Assembly (NCBI GenBank): GCA_003158505.1
Contig: PMJK01000144.1
Span: 7,299-16,979, forward strand
Direction of reading: 5' to 3'
DNA: 9,681 nt
Source: Holophagaceae bacterium
GTDB lineage: Bacteria; Acidobacteriota; Holophagae; Holophagales; Holophagaceae
In this document: positions 1 to 5,544 of the stretch, one piece after another
Layout: the number at the start of each line of letters is the position of its first letter
How positions within the stretch are numbered: position 1 is the first letter of the stretch
The notes under the pieces: generated by a model
What the model saw: only the letters and a program-made list of their open reading frames with translations
Told to the model about the DNA's origin: nothing
Database searches by the model: none
Program-made: the position numbers and the translations under genes

Positions 1-674
1 GCCTCGCGGAGCAGCGCTTCGATTTCGGCCCGGCGCCATCCCCGAAGCGGGACATCATGGGCGGCCATCAGTTCGAGGGGGGAGGCGCTGCCGGGCCGGT
101 AGCGCAAATGGGCCGGCGTGAAGGTGAGACGGCCGCCGCCATGGTGGGTCATGAGCCGCAGGAAGACCATGCTCTCACCTTCCGTCTCCCCCGGACGGAG
201 GACCACCGGGAAGGTCCGCTCCGCGCGATCCAGGATGCGGTCGTAGTTGAGCAGCTGAAGGAGGAAGGGCGCCCCAGGCAGGAGGCGGCTGGCGAGGCCG
301 GAGAAGAAACTGAGGACCTCGGACTCCTCGCAAAGGTGGGGCAGGGTGTTCCCCAGGCAGAGGGCTCCGCCGTACCCGGCTTCGAGGCCTCCTGCCAATT
401 CCGTGAGCCCTGCTTGAATGTACCGGCCCCCCGGGTCGGCCCCGCGGGCGGACTCAAGCTGGGAAGGGGAGGAATCCACGCCGGTGACTTCGAAGCCCAG
501 CGAATTCAGGAAGCGCGTGTGCTCACCGCTGCCGCAGCCAAGGTCGAGCAGCCGAGGCAATGGCGCGGGCGCCAGCGCCCGCTGAAGGAGCGGCGCCTCG
601 CGCTGGAGGCGCTCGGGCCAGGCGATGAGGTCACGGTAGGCGATGCGGCCATAAGTGTCGGGCTGGGAGTCCAC
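1..674 (-). CDS. Class I SAM-dependent methyltransferase, C-terminus cut by window edge
   Basis: The first 224 codons of a class I (Rossmann-fold) S-adenosylmethionine-dependent methyltransferase are present; the 3' end lies outside the window. Visible motifs: LLDLGCGSGEH at about residues 42-52 (motif I, the SAM-binding glycine loop), VTGVDSS at 63-69 (acidic residue D67 after strand beta2, expected to hold the ribose hydroxyls), and CLGNTLPHL at 106-114, a signature I associate with small-molecule methyltransferases of the Methyltransf_25/glycine-sarcosine type. The substrate cannot be told. I chose GTG at 674-672 because a GAGG sits 5 nt upstream; a second in-frame GTG at 689 would overlap the preceding gene. 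The gap to the upstream membrane-protein stop codon is only 2 nt, so the two are very likely co-transcribed and perhaps translationally coupled. The family is near certain, the exact start less so. Confidence 0.88.
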   Translation of the reverse strand, partial: MDSQPDTYGRIAYRDLIAWPERLQREAPLLQRALAPAPLPRLLDLGCGSGEHTRFLNSLGFEVTGVDSSPSQLESARGADPGGRYIQAGLTELAGGLEAGYGGALCLGNTLPHLCEESEVLSFFSGLASRLLPGAPFLLQLLNYDRILDRAERTFPVVLRPGETEGESMVFLRLMTHHGGGRLTFTPAHLRYRPGSASPLELMAAHDVPLRGWRRAEIEALLRE

Positions 675-676
675 GC

Positions 677-1243
677 CTACCTCGGCCACAGCCAGCCGAA
701 GACACCGGCGCTGAGCAGGCCGTAGATGAGGGCATCGGCCAGATCCTTGGCCGCGCTGCCCCAGGGCTTGCCCATCCAGATGGCGTTGGGGATGGCGCCG
801 AACCCGTAGGTCAGGAAGGATATGGTCCCCACGACGCGGAAGACCTGCAGGTAGTGGGGGCCAGGAGGGAGCGTTCGGCTGGCCAGGTAGGCGGCCATGA
901 AGGCCACCAGCACGGTGAAGGCGAACCATTTGGCCAGGAACGAGCCCATGGCTGGTGGGCCGTTGCGGGCGATCACGAGGAATCCCACGGGGCCGTCCCG
1001 GTACTTCTGCTGCATCTCGGGCTTTCCCATGTCCTTCATGTCGGAGCAGTGGGGCAGCACGTACTGACCCGGCGCGGGGGATCCCTTGCGGATCGCGGCG
1101 CGCACCTCATCCTCGTTGGACAGGGCGTTGTAGTCCGAGGCGTGCCACTTCACCACCATGTGAATGAGACTGCTGGCCGCAAAGACACAGACCGCAGACA
1201 GGAGGATGGGAAGCCAAAGCTGAGTGAGGGAGACATGGACCAT
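677..1243 (-). CDS. Conserved four-helix membrane protein of unknown function
   Basis: 188 residues with four hydrophobic segments at about 8-31, 102-122, 132-152 and 166-185. A soluble loop of about 70 residues lies between the first two; it contains the stretches LSNEDEVRAAIRKG, YVLPHCSDMKDM and GPVGF. It looks like a conserved inner-membrane hypothetical protein that I remember from assorted Gram-negatives, with the C-terminus ending in GWLWPR. I cannot name a function. The single H-C pair (H65, C66) in the loop could bind a metal or redox partner, but that is speculation. The reading frame is open much further upstream (to about 1438), but only as overlap with trmO. The start at 1243 is fixed by AAGGAG 5 nt upstream and by the hydrophobic segment beginning directly after it. 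It lies 91 nt downstream of trmO and 2 nt upstream of the methyltransferase. Confidence 0.85.
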   Translation of the reverse strand: MVHVSLTQLWLPILLSAVCVFAASSLIHMVVKWHASDYNALSNEDEVRAAIRKGSPAPGQYVLPHCSDMKDMGKPEMQQKYRDGPVGFLVIARNGPPAMGSFLAKWFAFTVLVAFMAAYLASRTLPPGPHYLQVFRVVGTISFLTYGFGAIPNAIWMGKPWGSAAKDLADALIYGLLSAGVFGWLWPR

Positions 1244-1248
1244 GGCGA

Positions 1249-1254
1249 CTCCTT
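1249..1254 (-). promoter_or_regulatory. Shine-Dalgarno site that fixes the membrane-protein start
   Basis: AAGGAG, 5 nt before the ATG at 1243 on the minus strand. It argues against the much longer open frame that runs back into trmO. Confidence 0.75.
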
Positions 1255-1334
1255 GTTGTCGGGACATTGGTTCGAGAGCGTGGGTAGGGTGGGCTTTCCG
1301 GGGAATCCGGTCAAGGGGATCCTGCCAATCTGAA

Positions 1335-1859
1335 TCAGCCCCTCCTGGGCTTCCGTGGGCCCGGCGCGGAGTGCTCGCCCATGGCTGCATCCACGGCGTC
1401 GATCCACCCCGCCCGGATTCCTGGAAAGGCGTCGGCATAGGGCACGTAGGGCTTCAGGTCCAGCACCGGGGTGCCGTCCAGCAGGTCCAGACCGCGCAAA
1501 TGAAGGGTGCGACCTTCGACGGACACCAGCTCCACAGCCGACAGGCCGATGGCATTGGGACGGTGGGGGGACCGCGTGGCCAGCACCCCCCGTTTGCCTC
1601 GAGGCCCGCGCGGCGGCTGCACCTGCGGCGCCCACCCCTCGCTGAGATGAAAGGCGAAGAGGAGCCAGATGCGTTGGAAACCCTCCAGATCGCGCAGCAC
1701 CGTATCGGGCAGGGATGCATCCAGTTCCAACGTGCCTTCGGCAGGGGCGCCCGTCACGGTGCCCTCCACCACCGTGGGCTGATGGGGTGCGTCGATGCGC
1801 CTCGCGTAGGGCGTGCGCACGATGCCGATGGGGCGGTAGGTGAAGGTGGCAACATCCAT
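1335..1859 (-). CDS. trmO: tRNA (N6-threonylcarbamoyladenosine(37)-N6)-methyltransferase TrmO
   Basis: 174 residues, matching the usual size of single-domain TrmO (TsaA/UPF0066, formerly YaeB). This family adds a methyl group from SAM to t6A at position 37 of threonine tRNAs (m6t6A), acting in the cytoplasm to tune decoding. Visible signatures: PIGIVRTPY at 10-18, the family hallmark ATRSPHRPNAIGLS at 94-107, and LDLKPYVPYADA at 133-144. The C-terminal RNA-binding extension of the E. coli protein appears to be missing or reduced here. The ATG at 1859 fits the family start, but no Shine-Dalgarno sequence precedes it. Instead TACCCT lies exactly 6 nt upstream, which would fit a leaderless mRNA. 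It is first in a minus-strand run followed by the membrane protein, and divergent from the S53 peptidase gene. Confidence 0.93.
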   Translation of the reverse strand: MDVATFTYRPIGIVRTPYARRIDAPHQPTVVEGTVTGAPAEGTLELDASLPDTVLRDLEGFQRIWLLFAFHLSEGWAPQVQPPRGPRGKRGVLATRSPHRPNAIGLSAVELVSVEGRTLHLRGLDLLDGTPVLDLKPYVPYADAFPGIRAGWIDAVDAAMGEHSAPGPRKPRRG

Positions 1860-1865
1860 GGACGA

Positions 1866-1871
1866 AGGGTA
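1866..1871 (-). promoter_or_regulatory. Candidate -10 element for leaderless trmO transcript
   Basis: On the minus strand TACCCT is followed by exactly 6 nt and then the trmO ATG. No purine-rich ribosome site is present before the ATG. This is the layout of a TANNNT -10 box producing an mRNA that begins at the start codon. No good -35 box is seen; the dyad at 1877-1895 covers that position instead. Confidence 0.35.
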
Positions 1872-1876
1872 GCGCT

Positions 1877-1895
1877 CGTAAATCAGGCATTTACG
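1877..1895. repeat. Perfect 7-bp inverted repeat, candidate operator upstream of trmO
   Basis: CGTAAAT, 5-nt spacer CAGGC, ATTTACG. The arms are perfectly complementary, giving a 19-bp dyad typical in size for a dimeric helix-turn-helix regulator. If trmO starts transcription at its ATG, the dyad spans about -36 to -18 and so overlaps the -35 region. It could instead form a weak AT-rich hairpin in a longer trmO leader. Regulator unknown. Confidence 0.45.
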
Positions 1896-1980
1896 CTTGG
1901 AAAATGATAATTAAATATTTTTTACCAATACAGCCTTGACCTCAGAACACGATTTATGACAGGGTGAACGCGCCCATTCC

Positions 1981-2017
1981 ACGCCGCAAGGCGTACATCT
2001 CTGCTCGTCGAACGAGC
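1981..2017 (+). promoter_or_regulatory. Two tandem hairpins in the S53 peptidase leader
   Basis: Hairpin 1 (1981-1994): ACGCC stem, GCAA loop (a GNRA tetraloop), GGCGT. Hairpin 2 (2003-2017): GCTCGT stem, CGA loop, ACGAGC. They lie 8 nt apart and end just before the Shine-Dalgarno AAGGAG at 2025-2030. They could shield the 5' end of the mRNA or bind a regulator. There is no U-tract, so they are not terminators. Confidence 0.4.
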
Positions 2018-2036
2018 CCAACTGAAGGAGCGCGCC

Positions 2037-3887
2037 ATGCGATTTCATCATCTGGTATCTACGGCAGGGCTAGCCCTTTCCATGCTGGTCAGCGGCTCGC
2101 CCGCCAGGACGGCATCCAGCCCCTCGACTGCGGTGGCCGCGGATGTACCCCAGACCGTCTCCATCATCTTCAAACTGAGGAATGCCCAGGACCTAGAAAG
2201 ATTCATCGCCCAGAGCGTGGATCCCCAAAGCCGGCATTTCCGGTCCTTCTTTTCCACCCAGGAGTTCGCCGACGCCTTCGGGCCCAGGGACTGGGAGTTC
2301 GCCACAGTGCTGCACTACATGCAACAGAACGGCATCACCATCAATGAGATCTATGACAGCCACATGATCGTCCGCGCCACGGGCACGACGGCCCAGTTCA
2401 ACGCCCTCCTGAACACCGTGATCTGCTCCTACCAGGATGACCACGGCCGAAGATTCCAGAAGCCGTCCAGAAAGCCCTCCGTACCCAAAGAGATCAAGGA
2501 CATCGTGCTAATGGTGGCGGGCCTGGACACCACTCCCGCACTGCGCCCCCACCTGCGAAGATCTCCGTTCATCGCTGACCCTTCCCTGGGTGAGGCCGCC
2601 CCGGCCCTGGTCCTGCCCAACGGCGCGGCCGCCACGGGCGTCCCCGGCAACTTCACCGTGGGGGACGTGGCCAATCTCTACAACATCAACCCCCTCTACA
2701 ATCGCCACATCACCGGACAGGCCCAGACGCTGGGCATCGCCACCCTCGCGACCTTCGACCCGACCGATGCCTATGGCTACTGGAGCGCCCTGGGCCTGGT
2801 GGTGGCACCCAACCGGATCAAGGAGATCGCCCTGGACGGCGGGACCGGGACGGACGGGGCCGACGAGACCACCCTGGATGTCCAGCAGGCGGGCGGCCTC
2901 GCCCCCAGGGCCAAGATCCTGGTCTATGAAGCGCCCAACACCGACTCGGGCTTCATTGACCTCTTCTACCGGGCCGTGTCCGACAACCGGGTGGATACCC
3001 TGTCCTGCAGCTGGGGCCTCGGAGAAGCCTTCCTGGATCCCGATACCCTCACGGCCTTCCAGCAGGTCTTCATGGAAGCCGCGGCCCAGGGCATCCCAGT
3101 CTTCACCTCCGCCGGAGACGCGGGCGCTTTCGATGTGAACAGCTCCCTCCCCACGCCTCAATTCTCTCCCTTGAATTCCGTGGACCACCCCTCCGCCGAT
3201 CCTTACGTGACCGCTGCTGGGGGCACCACCCTGCCCTTCACCCTCGCCCTCCGCCACGGCAACATCGTGGTGCCCCAGGAACGCCCCTGGGGCTGGGACT
3301 ACCTGGAAAACTACATCGTCACCTACTACGGACAGTACACCTATGACGCCTATTACTTCCCCGTGGGCGGCGGCGGCGGCGTGAGCATCAACTTCCCCGC
3401 CCCGTCCTGGCAGCTGGGCCTGGCCGGGCGGCGCACCACGCCAGCCGATTTCTCGACGCTGTACTACTATCCCAGTTACACGCCCACCAACCCCGACACC
3501 AGCGGCGCCCAGGATTTGGCTGATCTCCCCATCGGCTATGCCGGTCGCAACCTCCCGGATGTGTCCCTCAACGCCGATCCTGAAACGGGCTACCTTTTGT
3601 ACTTCGGCGGCGTTTTCTACAACGGCTACGGCGGAACCAGCTTCGTGGCCCCCCAGCTCAACGGCATCGCCGCCCTCCTCACCCAATCCGCCGGCTCCCG
3701 CCTGGGCTTCCTGAATCCCCAGCTGTACGCTATTTACGCCCATCGCGGCTACGGCCCCAAGAGCCCCTTCAACGCCATCACCACCGGCACCAACCTCTAC
3801 TGGCAGGCCATCCCGGATTACAATCCCGCCTCCGGGCTGGGCACGCTGGATGTGACCAAGCTGGAGAAGGAGCTTTGCGGGCATTGA
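2037..3887 (+). CDS. Secreted S53 family (sedolisin/kumamolisin-type) pro-peptidase
   Basis: 616-residue serine-carboxyl peptidase of MEROPS family S53; characterised members are mostly active at acid pH. Layout: signal peptide about 1-23 (hydrophobic stretch then SPARTA); pro-kumamolisin activation domain about 35-165; linker; catalytic domain about 200-610. Catalytic residues fit E277 and D281 (within GADETTLD), oxyanion D361 (SAGDAG) and nucleophile S535 (YGGTSFVAPQ); the core SCSWG at 323-327 is also typical. D361 to S535 is 174 residues, longer than I recall for kumamolisin, partly because of a tyrosine-rich stretch near 420-442. The C-terminal calcium-site motif, usually F-x-D-I-T-x-G, reads FNAITTG here, so the usual Asp is Ala580. 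Start: AAGGAG with 6-nt spacing before ATG 2037. Expected to be exported and self-activated; likely role is extracellular protein breakdown, substrate unknown. Confidence 0.93.
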   Translation: MRFHHLVSTAGLALSMLVSGSPARTASSPSTAVAADVPQTVSIIFKLRNAQDLERFIAQSVDPQSRHFRSFFSTQEFADAFGPRDWEFATVLHYMQQNGITINEIYDSHMIVRATGTTAQFNALLNTVICSYQDDHGRRFQKPSRKPSVPKEIKDIVLMVAGLDTTPALRPHLRRSPFIADPSLGEAAPALVLPNGAAATGVPGNFTVGDVANLYNINPLYNRHITGQAQTLGIATLATFDPTDAYGYWSALGLVVAPNRIKEIALDGGTGTDGADETTLDVQQAGGLAPRAKILVYEAPNTDSGFIDLFYRAVSDNRVDTLSCSWGLGEAFLDPDTLTAFQQVFMEAAAQGIPVFTSAGDAGAFDVNSSLPTPQFSPLNSVDHPSADPYVTAAGGTTLPFTLALRHGNIVVPQERPWGWDYLENYIVTYYGQYTYDAYYFPVGGGGGVSINFPAPSWQLGLAGRRTTPADFSTLYYYPSYTPTNPDTSGAQDLADLPIGYAGRNLPDVSLNADPETGYLLYFGGVFYNGYGGTSFVAPQLNGIAALLTQSAGSRLGFLNPQLYAIYAHRGYGPKSPFNAITTGTNLYWQAIPDYNPASGLGTLDVTKLEKELCGH

Positions 3888-3905
3888 ATTCCACGAATTC
3901 GTCAA
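3884..3905 (+). repeat. Inverted repeat across the peptidase stop codon
   Basis: TTGAATTC, loop CAC, then GAATTC, a 2-nt bulge (GT) and CAA. The AT-rich stem overlaps the TGA stop at 3885-3887 and contains two GAATTC copies. No U-tract follows, so it is not a classical terminator; it may stabilise the 3' end or be chance. Confidence 0.3.
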
Positions 3906-3934
3906 GGTGAAGCCTGCCGCCGCACCATTCGTGC

Positions 3935-3963
3935 GTGACATCCCGACCAGTGCTGCGTATCTT
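3935..3963 (+). promoter_or_regulatory. Candidate sigma70-type promoter for the GGDEF-EAL gene
   Basis: GTGACA (3935-3940), 17-nt spacer, TATCTT (3958-3963). Transcription would begin near 3970, leaving a leader of about 17 nt that contains GGAG (3978-3981) before the TTG start. The spacing and short leader agree with the chosen start codon. Confidence 0.45.
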
Positions 3964-3986
3964 GTTCCCAGATTCATGGAGCGCCA

Positions 3987-5444
3987 TTGGCGACGCCACA
4001 GCCCCGAGAGCCTGATTTGAAGGGCTTCTTGCGTGAGATCCACCGCGTGGAAACAAGTCTCCGATTATGGAAGGCAGAGGAGGACATCGAGAACCTGGAG
4101 CGCAGACTCGTGGCCCTCAGCCAACAGGATTCCCTCACGGGACTGCCTAACCAGGCTCGCTTCATCGATCGACTGAACCAGGCCATTCTTCAGTCCCAGC
4201 GCCACGACCACAGGGTGGGCGTCCTGGTGCTGGACCTTGACCGCTTCAAGCGTGTCAATGAGCTGGTGGGACATTCCGGTGGCGACGAGGTGCTGCAGCA
4301 GGTGGCGCACCGCCTGGAGGTGACGGTGCGTCAGGGCGATACCCTTGCGTGCATGGGCGGAGGCCGCTTCCTGGTGCTGCTACCGGAACTGAAGGAGGAT
4401 CTGGGCGCCACGAAGGTGGGCAAGAAGCTGTTGGAGGCCTTCCGCTCGCCCTTCAAGGCCGGCGATCGGGGTTTTCAACTCAGCGCCAGCATCGGCATCT
4501 GTGTCCATCCCCAGGATGGTTTGGATGCCTCCACCCTCCTGTCCCACGCCGAGTCCGCCATGTACCGTGCCAAGGAGCGTGGCGGCAACCGTCTCGAGTG
4601 CTTCACGACGACGTTGAACCAGCTCTCCCTGGAACGCCAGGAGCTGGAGCAATGCCTGCGCGAGGCCATGCAGAACGGCGAGCTGCAGATGTACTACCAG
4701 CCGCAGTTCCATGTGGATGGCCGCCTCACCGGCGCCGAGGCCCTCCTCCGGTGGAACCACCCATTGCTGGGCTCCGTGCCACCCACCAGGTTCATTCCCC
4801 TTGCCGAGGAGAACCGCCTCATCCTCCCCATCGGCGAATGGGCCCTGCGGGAGGCCTGCAACCAGATGGCCCATTGGCAGGCCCTCACAACCATACCGCT
4901 GCTCCTTGCCGTCAACGTCTCCGCCCTTCAATTCGCCAACGGCGACTGGGAAGCCTGTGTCGTGCGGGCGCTCATGGAATCGGGGCTCAGGCCGAACTCC
5001 CTGGAACTGGAGCTCACCGAGAGCATTGTCATGCGTCAGGGTCGCGAAGACATACGCCCGCTCCATCGCCTGCGGGAGATCGGCACCCGCATCGCCATCG
5101 ACGACTTCGGCACCGGCTACAGCTCTCTCGGCTACCTCCAGCGACTGCCAATCACCACAATCAAGCTGGACCAGTCCTTCATTTCCGCCCTTCAGGTCGA
5201 GGGACCTGAGGTCTCCTCCGAACCCATCGTCCGGGCCGTCATCCAGCTCGCCCACAGCCTCAAGCTCACCGTCATCGCCGAAGGCGTTGAAACCGAAGGC
5301 CAGCGCGACATGCTCGAACACCTGGGGTGCGACAACCTCCAGGGTTTCCTGCTGGGCCGCCCCCTGCCCGCTCAGGCCTTCGAAGCGCTCCTGGAATCCA
5401 TGGACGAAAAGGCCTTCCTGGATATCGCCCGCCTGCCTCCGTAA
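3987..5444 (+). CDS. GGDEF-EAL protein: degenerate cyclase domain, intact c-di-GMP phosphodiesterase domain
   Basis: 485 residues, cytoplasmic, with no membrane segment or recognisable sensor domain. Residues 22-46 look helical or coiled-coil. The GGDEF domain (about 47-205) starts normally with DSLTGLPN and LDLDRFKRVNELVGHSGGDEVL. The active-site hairpin, where RxGGDEF is expected, reads CMGGGRF (122-128), losing the acidic metal and catalytic residues. RQGD at 115-118 has the exact spacing of the RxxD inhibitory site, so c-di-GMP binding may remain. The EAL domain (about 215-475) keeps every catalytic motif: E251 in EALLRW, N310 in VNVSALQF, E342 in ELTES, DDFGTG at 372-377, K393 in IKLD, E432 in AEGVE and Q452. 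Expected activity is hydrolysis of c-di-GMP to pGpG, favouring the motile over the biofilm state. Start: TTG 3987 with GGAG 5 nt upstream; no ATG is available in frame nearby, and GTG at codon 21 is the alternative. Confidence 0.92.
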   Translation: MATPQPREPDLKGFLREIHRVETSLRLWKAEEDIENLERRLVALSQQDSLTGLPNQARFIDRLNQAILQSQRHDHRVGVLVLDLDRFKRVNELVGHSGGDEVLQQVAHRLEVTVRQGDTLACMGGGRFLVLLPELKEDLGATKVGKKLLEAFRSPFKAGDRGFQLSASIGICVHPQDGLDASTLLSHAESAMYRAKERGGNRLECFTTTLNQLSLERQELEQCLREAMQNGELQMYYQPQFHVDGRLTGAEALLRWNHPLLGSVPPTRFIPLAEENRLILPIGEWALREACNQMAHWQALTTIPLLLAVNVSALQFANGDWEACVVRALMESGLRPNSLELELTESIVMRQGREDIRPLHRLREIGTRIAIDDFGTGYSSLGYLQRLPITTIKLDQSFISALQVEGPEVSSEPIVRAVIQLAHSLKLTVIAEGVETEGQRDMLEHLGCDNLQGFLLGRPLPAQAFEALLESMDEKAFLDIARLPP

Positions 5445-5532
5445 GGGTGCTTGTCAAAGCGGCAATCCCATCCTTGTCCAGGGATGTGGGTGGTTCGCGA
5501 ATCCCGTTTTCCCCAGGGATCTCCGAAGCACC

Positions 5533-5538
5533 TACCAT
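5533..5538 (+). promoter_or_regulatory. Candidate -10 element for a leaderless RsmH-like transcript
   Basis: TACCAT followed by exactly 6 nt and then ATG 5545. The 20 nt before the ATG contain no GGAG/AGGA-type ribosome site. The same geometry is seen at trmO. The position where a -35 box would sit (around 5510-5515) matches only weakly. Confidence 0.35.
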
Positions 5539-5544
5539 TCGAGC

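Larger units (their letters stand above)
1860..2036. promoter_or_regulatory. Divergent intergenic region with AT-rich core (trmO / S53 peptidase)
   Basis: 177 nt between two divergently transcribed genes. Positions 1901-1930 are 27/30 A or T in an otherwise GC-rich window, as expected of a promoter or UP-element-like segment serving one or both genes. A TTGACC at 1936-1941 could be a -35 element for the peptidase. The best -10-like hexamer after it (TATGAC, 1955-1960) is too close, with a 13-nt spacer, so I do not name a firm promoter. The region also carries the dyad at 1877-1895 and the hairpins at 1981-2017. Confidence 0.5.

Noticed and set aside
1286..1314. TTGACC at 1309-1314 (minus strand) as a -35 box for the membrane protein gene.
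   Set aside because: The hexamer 17 nt downstream is CACCCT, and a better TACCCA is 22 nt away, so no convincing promoter.
2508..4043. Long open reading frame antisense to the S53 peptidase; similar long antisense frames lie opposite the GGDEF-EAL gene (4380-5321) and across its 3' end into the RsmH-like gene (5272-6414).
   Set aside because: High GC content keeps opposite frames open. The translations are low-complexity, show no family motifs, and the sense genes are unmistakable.
4263..4293. GGDEV string at residues 98-102 of the GGDEF-EAL protein, which looks like an active GGDEF site.
   Set aside because: It belongs to the upstream family motif (G-H-x-x-G-D-x-v-L) in the substrate-binding helix. 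The true active-site hairpin is CMGGGRF at 122-128.
5466..5490. CCCATCC and GGGATGTGGG as a terminator hairpin after the GGDEF-EAL gene.
   Set aside because: The stem needs an internal bulge and is not followed by a U-tract.
4711..5544. Open frame continuing upstream of the RsmH-like gene, giving an apparent 625-residue protein.
   Set aside because: The upstream part is an out-of-frame reading of the EAL domain, rich in Ser, Pro and Arg and without domain sense. Family resemblance begins just after ATG 5545.
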